Positions 1 to 5,616 of a stretch of DNA of 5,616 nt are shown here, in pieces. Within the stretch, counting starts at the first letter, position 1. Each line of letters starts with the position of its first letter. The notes beneath the pieces were generated by a model. That model worked only from the letters and a program-made list of their open reading frames with translations. It made no database searches and was not told the origin of the DNA. The translations under genes and the position numbers were made by a program. The stretch spans positions 1 through 5,616 of the forward strand of contig JAUWWA010000150.1 of NCBI GenBank assembly GCA_030617125.1, written 5' to 3'. Origin of the DNA: Pirellulales bacterium. Its GTDB lineage: Bacteria; Planctomycetota; Planctomycetia; Pirellulales; Thermoguttaceae.

Positions 1-2
1 CG

Positions 3-1433
3 ACCGCCATCCTTCAGACGCTTCGCGCCTGTTGCACCGGAGACAAAGAGGCCGCCGCTCGCAACTGGGCCAAGGCGATCGGCCATGGGAACGGCTCGGA
101 TGGGGCGCCTTACGCCCAGGTGCTGGCGGCCTTGCACTGTGTGGAGCAGGTGGTTCGCTACCACGTTGTCAAGGCCGTCAACCGAAAGGATGTGTTGCTG
201 CCCGCGCTGACCGAATTGAGCGACGCGATTGATTGCCTGCGGTGCTGCTGTACGGATACCGCTCCGGTCGAGACGGCGCTGGCCGAGTCGCAGGCGCGAA
301 AGCACGCTATCCTGGAATCGTCGCTCGACCCGATCATTACGATCAACCATGAGGGCGTGATTACCGAGTTTAACCGTGCGGCGGAGCAGGTATTCGGGCA
401 CCGCCGCGAGGCAGTCTTGGGGACACAGCCTTCGGAGGTTTTGTTTCCGCCCAGCACGAGCGCCGGCGAGCAAGACCGGATCGACCGCTACCTCGACGTC
501 GGCGAAGGTTCGATGCTCGGCAGGCGGATCGAGGTGACGGCGATTCGCTCGGACGGCGAGACCTTTCCCGCTGAAATGGCGATGACCATTAGCCAGGAGC
601 AGGGCGCCCCGGTGCTGACGTTCTTCATCCGCGATATCAGTCGCCGGAAAAAAGCGGAGCAGCAGCAGGCTCGATACGCCGCTGCATTGGAGCGCTCGAA
701 CCGCGAGTTGCAGCAGTTCGCCTACGTCGCCTCGCACGATTTGCAGGAGCCGCTGCGCAAGATTCACATGTTTGGCCGGCAGTTGGAGGAGAAATGCGGC
801 GACTCGCTCGACGAGACCGGGCGCGAGTGCATCACCCGAATGCAGAACGCCGCCGACCGCATGCAATCGCTCATCGAGGGGTTGCTCACGCTTTCGCGCA
901 TCACAACACGGGGTCAGGAGTTCGAGCCGGTCGACCTCACCAAGATCGCCGGCGAGGTGGTCTCGGACTTGGAAGTGCAGATCGAGCAGATGGGTGGTCG
1001 CGTCGAGGTGGGGAAACTGCCGACCATTCAGGCCGACCCGCTGCAGATGCGTCAACTGTTGCAGAACCTCATCGGCAATGCGCTGAAGTTTCGCCGCCTG
1101 GGCGTGACGCCGACCGTCAAGGTCGAAGGCCGTTTCGTTCGGGGGCGCGGGCATCGCCAGGCACGCGAGTCGGCCGTCAAGGAACGATGCCGAATCGTCG
1201 TGGCCGACAACGGCGTCGGGTTCGACGAGAAGTACCTCGACCGGATATTCGACGTGTTTCAGCGTTTGTATCCGCGTGACGCTTACGAGGGCACGGGGGT
1301 CGGGTTGGCGATCTGCCGGAAGATTTGCGAGCGTCACGGCGGGAGCATTTCCGCCCGAAGCGAACCCGGCCGCGGAACCACCTTCGAGGTGCTCCTACCC
1401 GTGACGCACTCCAAGAGGAAGAAACAGAAGTAA
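3..1433 (+). CDS. PAS-domain sensor histidine kinase, 5'-partial
   Basis: The frame is open from the first complete codon (position 3) to the TAA at 1431-1433, so the true start is probably upstream. A GTG at 120 is possible, but the 39 codons before it read as normal helical protein. Numbering from position 3, residues 1-90 are helical and Cys-rich and loosely recall RsbRD-type N-terminal domains (weak). Residues about 99-214 are a PAS domain (SSLDPIITINHEGVITEFN) ending in the usual FFIRDISRRK, followed by a short coiled-coil linker. The HisKA H-box SHDLQEPLRK carries the phospho-acceptor His245 (codon 735-737). The ATPase domain shows the N-box NLIGNALKFRR (Asn359), the G1 box DNGVGF (from 402), FQRLYPRD and the G2 box GTGVGLAI (from 430), so it should be catalytically active. 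No membrane segment is visible, so a cytosolic sensor is likely unless the missing N-terminus adds one. Its probable partner is the receiver-phosphatase 44 bp downstream. Signal unknown. Confidence 0.93.
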   Translation, partial: TAILQTLRACCTGDKEAAARNWAKAIGHGNGSDGAPYAQVLAALHCVEQVVRYHVVKAVNRKDVLLPALTELSDAIDCLRCCCTDTAPVETALAESQARKHAILESSLDPIITINHEGVITEFNRAAEQVFGHRREAVLGTQPSEVLFPPSTSAGEQDRIDRYLDVGEGSMLGRRIEVTAIRSDGETFPAEMAMTISQEQGAPVLTFFIRDISRRKKAEQQQARYAAALERSNRELQQFAYVASHDLQEPLRKIHMFGRQLEEKCGDSLDETGRECITRMQNAADRMQSLIEGLLTLSRITTRGQEFEPVDLTKIAGEVVSDLEVQIEQMGGRVEVGKLPTIQADPLQMRQLLQNLIGNALKFRRLGVTPTVKVEGRFVRGRGHRQARESAVKERCRIVVADNGVGFDEKYLDRIFDVFQRLYPRDAYEGTGVGLAICRKICERHGGSISARSEPGRGTTFEVLLPVTHSKRKKQK

Positions 1434-1434
1434 C

Positions 1435-1452
1435 CGACGGCAAAAGCCGTCG
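1435..1452 (+). terminator. Stem-loop in the kinase-phosphatase gap (weak terminator or attenuator candidate)
   Basis: CGACGGC and GCCGTCG form a perfect 7-bp stem closing an AAAA loop. The stem begins one base after the kinase stop codon, and CTTTC follows the 3' arm. The GC-rich stem and position fit an intrinsic terminator, but only three consecutive T residues follow, so strong termination is unlikely. It could cause partial read-through, protect the 3' end of the kinase message, or mark an mRNA processing site, allowing kinase and phosphatase to be made at different levels. The pairing is seen directly; the function is inferred. Confidence 0.4.
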
Positions 1453-1477
1453 CTTTCAAGCTGAACTGCGAAACGAC

Positions 1478-2620
1478 ATGGAAAACGAACGCATCAGAAT
1501 CCTGCTGGTTGAAGATGATGCGGACGACGTCTGGGTGGTGCGGAATCTGCTGGGCGACCGCTGGGATGGGCCTTTCAGCCTTACGCACGTTGAACTCCTC
1601 TCCGCCGCCATCGAACGCCTAAGCGAAGAACCGTTCGACGTCGTCCTGCTCGACCTTTCTCTGCCCGATAGCACCGGCCTGGAAACCTTCTTTTTCATGT
1701 ACGCGCGGGCCGGCAACGTGCCGATCGTCATTCTCTCCGGGTACGACGATGAGCAAACTGCCGTCAAAGCCGTTCAGGCCGGCGCACAAGACTACCTTGT
1801 CAAGGGGCAGGTCGACGACAACGCATTGATGCGATCGATCCGCTATGCCATCGAGCGCAACCGGCGCCGTCATGCCGAAAAGCAACTGCGCAGCACGACG
1901 GAGGAGTTTCGCGTCGCCGGAGAGATTCAACAGCGGTTGTATCCGGCTCAGGCGCCGCGGCTGGAAGGCTTTGACATGGCCGGTGCGTTGCACCCCGCCA
2001 CGGCCACTGCCGGTGACTACTTCGACTATATCCCCATGCGCGACAACTGCGTTGCGATCGTCGTCGGCGATGTCAGCAGCCATGGCATGGGACCGGCTCT
2101 GCTGATGTCGGAAACCCGCGCGTGCCTACGCACGTTGGCGCAGACGTACGTGGACGTGGGCGACATACTTACGCACACCAATAAGGTTTTGGCCGCCGAC
2201 ACCGATGATTTTCACTTCGTCACACTGGCGATGGCCCGCCTCGATCCTCGCACGCGCTCGCTGATCTACGCCAACGCGGGCCAACGCGGTTTTCTGCTGC
2301 ACGGCGGCGACGACGTCACGACGCTCGACAGCACAAGCCCTCCGCTGGGTGTTCAGGAAGACATGATCGTTCCGACAGGCCGGCCGCTAACTCTACTGCC
2401 CGGCGAGATCGTCACGTTCTTCACCGACGGCGTATACGAGGCGGAGTCGCCCGGCAAGGTTCGCTTCGGCGTCGAGCGGGCTCTCAACGTCATCCGCAGC
2501 GAGCGGAGGCAGTCCGCCGACACCATCGTCGACGCCCTCTGCCAGGAAATCGTCGGCTTCAGGCGGCATCAACCACAGCGCGACGATGTCACCGTCGTGA
2601 TCGTTAAAGTGGAGGAGTAG
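1478..2620 (+). CDS. Response regulator: receiver domain fused to PP2C/SpoIIE-type Ser/Thr phosphatase (RsbU-like)
   Basis: The protein is 380 aa from ATG 1478. This start gives the usual receiver opening MENERIRILLVEDD; the frame is open further upstream but only overlaps the kinase gene. No good Shine-Dalgarno precedes it. Residues about 6-125 are a receiver with acidic pocket Asp13/Asp14, phospho-acceptor Asp59 in VVLLDLSLPDS, switch Ser87 in VILSGYDDE and Lys109 in YLVKG. A helical, charged linker (about 126-155) leads to a PP2C domain of the RsbU/SpoIIE class. Its metal-binding acidic residues are Asp180 (AGDYFDY), Asp198 (GDVSSHGMGPALL), Asp317 (FFTDGVYEA) and Asp370 (QRDDVTVVIV). Known members dephosphorylate STAS-domain proteins to release sigma factors or other targets. 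Here phosphorylation by the upstream kinase probably sets phosphatase activity. One oddity is Ser201 where GHG is usual. Its stop is 2 bp from the next start, and its last codons carry the next gene's Shine-Dalgarno. The real substrate is not in the window. Confidence 0.94.
   Translation: MENERIRILLVEDDADDVWVVRNLLGDRWDGPFSLTHVELLSAAIERLSEEPFDVVLLDLSLPDSTGLETFFFMYARAGNVPIVILSGYDDEQTAVKAVQAGAQDYLVKGQVDDNALMRSIRYAIERNRRRHAEKQLRSTTEEFRVAGEIQQRLYPAQAPRLEGFDMAGALHPATATAGDYFDYIPMRDNCVAIVVGDVSSHGMGPALLMSETRACLRTLAQTYVDVGDILTHTNKVLAADTDDFHFVTLAMARLDPRTRSLIYANAGQRGFLLHGGDDVTTLDSTSPPLGVQEDMIVPTGRPLTLLPGEIVTFFTDGVYEAESPGKVRFGVERALNVIRSERRQSADTIVDALCQEIVGFRRHQPQRDDVTVVIVKVEE
2611..2617 (+). promoter_or_regulatory. 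Strong Shine-Dalgarno for the TPR gene, overlapping the phosphatase 3' end
   Basis: GGAGGAG lies in the last codons of the phosphatase gene, 5 bases before ATG 2623, with the phosphatase TAG (2618-2620) between them. This supports ATG 2623 as the start and implies translational coupling. It is the clearest ribosome binding site in the window; the other genes have none comparable. Confidence 0.75.
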
Positions 2621-2622
2621 AC

Positions 2623-4299
2623 ATGCACGACGAGCGAACGAGGCTATCCGTTAGCGGAGGCGCCGTGATACGGTTGATTGCCTTGGCGGCGTGGATCGGC
2701 GCCGTGGCGGCGGCGCTCGGGCAGACGCCCCGCTCCTCGTTGGGCGAAAGGTCCCGCGCAATCGGCGACGCGGCGATCGGCGCGGACGTCACAGCCTATA
2801 ATCGTGGGGTCCGGGCCATGGCCTCCGGCGACATGGACGCGGCGATCGGCGCGTTCGATCAGGCGATTCAACTCAATCCGCGATTCGCGCTGGCGTACAG
2901 CGACCGCGGGCTTGCCTGGGCAATGAAAGACGATTTCATCAAGGCGATGCCCGACTTGAGCATGGCGATTCGATTGGACCCTCAGAGCACGTCGGCCCGT
3001 TTCCAACGCGGCTTCGCTTACTACCAGCAGGGCGAATTCGACAAGGCCGTTGCCGATTATGACGACGCGCTGCGGCTCGATCCAAACTACGCCGACGCGC
3101 TGCGCGACCGCGGCTTCGTCCACGCCATGCAAGGCCATCTGGATCGGGCCGTGACCGACTTGACCCGCGCGATCCGCTTGGCGCCGAAAGACGCCGACGC
3201 CTACGTGAGCCGTGCGTTCGCCTTTTCGCAGTGGGGGGACTTCGCCGCGGCGATTGCCGACTACAACGCGGCGTTGCGTCTGAACGGCGGCAGTGCCCAG
3301 GCATGGGCGGATCGCGGTTATGCCCGGGTCATGGCCGGCGACCTCGACGGGGCACTGGCCGACGTGAATCACGCACTCAAGCTCGCTCCCACCGACGCTG
3401 CCGCCTACTTCGTCCGTGGATTCGTGTACTTCAAGAAGGGCGATCCGGACAAGGCAATCGCCGAATACGACGAAGCGATCCGGCTCGAACCGGCTTACGC
3501 CGAAGTCTATCGCGAGCGGGGTCTCGCGCTGGCCCTACAAGACCAGTTCGACCGGGCTCTGGCCGATGCCAACGAGGCGATCAAGCTTGCGCCGACCGAC
3601 TCCACCGCACGTCTGCGGCGCGGACAAGTCTATTGCCGAAAGGGTGAGCCGGACAAGGCGCTCGCCGACTATCACGAAGCACTCCGGCTGAATCCGAATC
3701 ACGCTGAGGCGCATCTCCATCGGGCGCTGGCCTATTTCGACGCCGAGCAGATGGACAAAGCGCTGGCCGACTACAGACAACTGCTCCGGCTCGACGCACG
3801 AACCGCCGACGCCTATAAGCACTGGGCTCGGAGCGCGGGCTGCCGGGACGCCGCGAAAACGATCGATCGCCTGGAGGCCGCCCTGCTCAAAGCGAAGGAC
3901 GACGCCATGATCCATTACCGGGAAGGCGTTGCGGCGCACAAGAGCGGTGATCTGGAACACGCTATCGAGAAGTACAGCCAAGTCATCGAGACGTACCCGA
4001 GGTTGGCCGGCGTCTACTACAACCGCGGCCTGGCGTACCGGATGCGCGGCGAACTCCGCGAAGCGATCGCCGATTACACTCAGGCGATCCGCTTGAAGCC
4101 GGACTTCGCCGAGGCCTATGCCAATCGCGGCTTTGCGTGCTACAAGTTGGGACAATTGGACCGGGCGCTGGCCGATTACGACAAGGTTCTCGAGATCGAC
4201 CCCGACAATGCCGACGCCCGCAAGAGCCGGGAAGTAATCACCCGATTGCGAGGTAAGAAAACCTCTGGCCTGATACGGCGTTTACCTGTATACTCCTGA
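2623..4299 (+). CDS. Exported or membrane-anchored protein with about 14 TPR repeats
   Basis: The protein is 558 aa from ATG 2623, supported by GGAGGAG upstream. Residues 15-33 (IRLIALAAWIGAVAAALG) are a hydrophobic segment that looks like a signal peptide, with a possible cleavage ALG|QT near residue 33; an uncleaved anchor is also possible. After a short linker, residues 58-532 are a near-continuous TPR array with the classic pattern (RG.AY...G..D.A..DY..A..L.P...A). Repeats 1-10 are each exactly 34 residues, repeat 11 (about 398-429) is degenerate, and repeats 12-14 are good again. The tail of 26 residues is basic. TPR arrays are protein-binding scaffolds; no catalytic domain is present. 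It follows the phosphatase by 2 bp, so it is probably co-transcribed and coupled with the signalling genes, perhaps as an envelope-side partner, but nothing in the sequence names its ligand. An alternative start at GTG 2665, with its own GGAGG, would give a shorter n-region. Confidence 0.93.
   Translation: MHDERTRLSVSGGAVIRLIALAAWIGAVAAALGQTPRSSLGERSRAIGDAAIGADVTAYNRGVRAMASGDMDAAIGAFDQAIQLNPRFALAYSDRGLAWAMKDDFIKAMPDLSMAIRLDPQSTSARFQRGFAYYQQGEFDKAVADYDDALRLDPNYADALRDRGFVHAMQGHLDRAVTDLTRAIRLAPKDADAYVSRAFAFSQWGDFAAAIADYNAALRLNGGSAQAWADRGYARVMAGDLDGALADVNHALKLAPTDAAAYFVRGFVYFKKGDPDKAIAEYDEAIRLEPAYAEVYRERGLALALQDQFDRALADANEAIKLAPTDSTARLRRGQVYCRKGEPDKALADYHEALRLNPNHAEAHLHRALAYFDAEQMDKALADYRQLLRLDARTADAYKHWARSAGCRDAAKTIDRLEAALLKAKDDAMIHYREGVAAHKSGDLEHAIEKYSQVIETYPRLAGVYYNRGLAYRMRGELREAIADYTQAIRLKPDFAEAYANRGFACYKLGQLDRALADYDKVLEIDPDNADARKSREVITRLRGKKTSGLIRRLPVYS
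2794..4218 (+). repeat. Tandem 34-codon (102-bp) TPR-coding repeats with a 204-bp two-repeat period
   Basis: About fourteen 34-codon units lie in tandem. From repeat 2 to repeat 9 they alternate. Odd units end in DYxxALRLxPxxAxA, and even units carry Leu, Val or Ala instead of Tyr and end in AIxLAPTDxxA. Repeats 6 and 8 share KLAPTD, and repeats 7 and 9 share KG(D/E)PDKA. This indicates growth by duplication of a 68-residue pair. Third-codon positions differ widely between units, so the duplications are old. Unit 11 (about 3814-3909) is 32 codons long and has lost the consensus. Confidence 0.85.
4266..4294 (+). promoter_or_regulatory. Possible weak sigma-70-like promoter before the metallopeptidase gene
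   Basis: TATACT at 4289-4294 matches a -10 box well and stands out in GC-rich surroundings. A poor -35 match, TGGCCT at 4266-4271, lies 17 bp upstream. The site overlaps the end of the TPR gene and lies before the only sizeable downstream gap (4300-4372). It could give the metallopeptidase and ligase pair its own transcript. The -35 is weak and no start site is known, so this is tentative. Confidence 0.2.
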
Positions 4300-4372
4300 T
4301 CAACAAGTCTATTGCTTTGGCAATTTGTCGGCATCTTTCTCTCGAAGACAACAACCCGTGGGTTCCAAACTC

Positions 4373-5431
4373 GTGAAAACGAAGTGTCGAGGCAAGGCGC
4401 CGCAGCGTCGCAACTCGAACGGCCCGGATTGGGCTACCGCACCTTTTGAAGAGTTGATGCAAGTGCGGCTGTGTGACCTGGGGTTGAAGCTCAAGAGCTC
4501 GTCATTGGAGAAGCACATCCAGCGGCTTCACGACGAGTTGCGGGCTCGGGGGATTCGGTTCCGTCCCCACTGTTGGCTCTCCGACGAATGGTTTTCGCAC
4601 GACGGGGTGCCCGGCATCGCGATCCCGTTTTACGTCGCCCATCCGCGGCTAAAACAGTTGGAGCGGCAACAAATGTTCGAGGTGGAGGGCGGCACGACAC
4701 AATGGTGCATGCGAATTCTGCGCCATGAAACGGGCCACGCGATCGACACCGCCTTCCGGCTCCACCGCCGCGGGCGATGGCGAGACATCTTCGGTCGATA
4801 TTCACAACCGTACCCCGAATTCTATCAGCCCAAGCCGTATAGTAAACGCTACGTGCTGCACCTCGACTTGTGGTACGCACAGAGCCATCCGTCGGAGGAT
4901 TTTGCCGAGACGTTCGCCGTGTGGTTGAAGCCGCGGTCTCCCTGGCGAACGCAATATCGCGGCTGGGCGGCAATGAAAAAACTGGAATACGTGGATCAGT
5001 TAATGCAGGAAATCCGCCACAGCCAGCCGGTCGTCAAAACGCGCCGGCACGTTGCGCCGCTTTGCAAGATCCGCAGAACCCTGGCTGAACACTACGTCGA
5101 AAAGCGCGCCCATTACGGTTGCGACCATCCAGACTTCTACGATCGTGACTTGCGTCGGCTGTTCTCCGAGTTGCCCGAGCACGCCGGAAACCTCCCCGCT
5201 GCGACCTTTCTGCGACGCGTTCGCACGGAGTTGCGCGGCGTGGTGGCGCACTGGACCGGCGAATACCAGTATACGATCGACCAGGTCCTCGCCGAGATGA
5301 TCGAGCGATGCAGTGAACTCAAGCTGCGACTCCATCGGCCCGAGGACCTTACCAAGCGCGACGCCATGCTCATTCTGACCGTGCAAGTGATGAACTACCT
5401 TCACGGCGGCCGCCACCGGGTAGTAGTATGA
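4373..5431 (+). CDS. Putative zinc-binding metallopeptidase (HExxH, Peptidase_Mx-like)
   Basis: No ATG lies near the N-terminus. GTG 4373 (352 aa, MKTKCRGK) is preferred because it gives a short basic leader before the conserved-looking WATAPFEELMQVRLCDLGL; GTG 4358 and TTG 4325 are alternatives, and none has a clear Shine-Dalgarno. From 4373, the zinc motif is His118-Glu119-Thr-Gly-His122 in LRHETGHAID. A downstream SEDFAETFA (174-179) probably supplies the third, acidic ligand (Glu175 or Glu179), as in gluzincin-type enzymes. Other strong blocks are RPHCWLSDEWFS, GVPGIAIPFYVAHPR, a Tyr/Pro-rich stretch (PYPEFYQPKPYSKRY) and LWYAQSHP. The last 150 or so residues are a helical region of unknown role. 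No signal peptide or membrane segment is seen, so it is probably cytosolic. I recall such proteins annotated as putative zinc-binding metallopeptidases (PF15887 type) in planctomycetes, with substrate unknown. It overlaps the ligase gene by ATGA, which ties the two functions together. Confidence 0.87.
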   Translation: MKTKCRGKAPQRRNSNGPDWATAPFEELMQVRLCDLGLKLKSSSLEKHIQRLHDELRARGIRFRPHCWLSDEWFSHDGVPGIAIPFYVAHPRLKQLERQQMFEVEGGTTQWCMRILRHETGHAIDTAFRLHRRGRWRDIFGRYSQPYPEFYQPKPYSKRYVLHLDLWYAQSHPSEDFAETFAVWLKPRSPWRTQYRGWAAMKKLEYVDQLMQEIRHSQPVVKTRRHVAPLCKIRRTLAEHYVEKRAHYGCDHPDFYDRDLRRLFSELPEHAGNLPAATFLRRVRTELRGVVAHWTGEYQYTIDQVLAEMIERCSELKLRLHRPEDLTKRDAMLILTVQVMNYLHGGRHRVVV

Positions 5432-5616
5432 GAAAACTCCGCGTACTAGTGTTGATGCACGAGGATCTCGTCCCGCCGGAAAGCCTCGAAGGCTACAGCG
5501 ACAAGGAAATCCTCGAATGGAAGACGGAGTTCGACGTCGTACACACGCTCGGCGAGATGGGCCACGATGCGCTCCCGCTCGGGGTGCGCGACGACCTGGC
5601 CCCCATCCGAAAAGCC
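5428..5616 (+). CDS. D-Ala-D-Ala-ligase-like ATP-grasp protein, N-terminal part (3'-partial)
   Basis: The frame starts at ATG 5428, overlapping the metallopeptidase stop as ATGA, and stays open to the window end; 63 residues are visible. The opening MRKLRVLVLMHEDLVPPES is a beta strand with a short loop, followed by a helix containing WKTEFDVVHTLGEMGHD and then ALPLGVRDDL. This is the layout of the Rossmann-like pre-ATP-grasp domain of D-alanine-D-alanine ligase relatives. The ATP-binding and ligase residues lie beyond the window, so enzyme activity cannot be judged and the substrate may not be D-Ala. There is no clear Shine-Dalgarno, so translation probably depends on coupling to the metallopeptidase. 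The pairing suggests joint action on a peptide or cell-wall precursor, which is inference. Confidence 0.75.
   Translation, partial: MRKLRVLVLMHEDLVPPESLEGYSDKEILEWKTEFDVVHTLGEMGHDALPLGVRDDLAPIRKA

Noticed and set aside
794..1279. 161-codon + strand frame inside the kinase gene
   Set aside because: The translation is an Arg/Ala-rich low-complexity shadow, while the kinase frame carries the H, N, G1 and G2 boxes through the same bases.
1325..1477. Longer phosphatase start at TTG 1325
   Set aside because: It would overlap the kinase by over 100 bp and add 51 residues that are only a frame-shifted read of the kinase end. The receiver domain starts naturally at ATG 1478.
2644..3372. 242-codon open frame on the minus strand
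   Set aside because: It lies wholly inside the TPR gene, whose biased codon use in GC-rich DNA leaves the antisense frame open. It shows no domain, and the TPR frame has clear repeat-level evidence.
3535..4155. 206-codon open frame on the minus strand
   Set aside because: It is antisense to TPR repeats 8-14, and its own internal repetition (RLQADR, VVGxR) simply mirrors the TPR repeats.
4311..4324. ATTGC-TTTG-GCAAT inverted repeat in the gap after the TPR gene
   Set aside because: A 5-bp AT-rich stem with no T-run after it is too weak to call a terminator and is expected by chance.

Overview
The window is GC-rich bacterial DNA with five genes, all on the + strand and tightly packed. The gene content suggests a planctomycete, probably of the Pirellulales type: a PAS histidine kinase, a receiver-PP2C phosphatase, a secreted TPR protein, and a zinc metallopeptidase next to a D-Ala-D-Ala-ligase-like ATP-grasp gene. 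This placement rests on recalled family resemblance, not on a search, and another GC-rich environmental phylum is possible. Layout: (1) positions 3-1433, a 5'-truncated cytosolic-looking histidine kinase (Cys-rich helical N-terminus, PAS, HisKA, HATPase) whose frame is open to the window edge. (2) Positions 1478-2620, a response regulator with an N-terminal receiver and a C-terminal RsbU/SpoIIE-type PP2C phosphatase. A perfect 7-bp stem-loop sits in the 44-bp gap between genes 1 and 2. (3) Positions 2623-4299, an exported or membrane-anchored protein made almost wholly of TPR repeats, which starts 2 bp after the phosphatase stop with a strong Shine-Dalgarno overlapping that stop. (4) Positions about 4373-5431, a putative zinc metallopeptidase with HETGH. 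(5) Position 5428 to the window end, the N-terminus of an ATP-grasp ligase-like protein that overlaps gene 4 by ATGA. Genes 1-3 look like one signalling operon. The kinase would phosphorylate the receiver, which would control a Ser/Thr phosphatase of the kind that acts on STAS-domain anti-anti-sigma factors in partner switching. No STAS protein or anti-sigma kinase is in the window, so the downstream target is unknown. The TPR protein is translationally coupled to the phosphatase, but its role is not evident. Genes 4-5 form a second, translationally coupled pair, separated from gene 3 by about 70 bp that may hold a weak promoter. A putative metallopeptidase fused in expression to an ATP-grasp ligase suggests peptide or cell-envelope chemistry. 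It is the part of the window most likely to belong to a poorly characterised system. No tRNA, rRNA, CRISPR array, insertion sequence or other mobile-element signature was seen. The long minus-strand reading frames are GC-driven shadows of the real genes. The only gene-free stretches are short: 1434-1477, 2621-2622 and 4300-4372.
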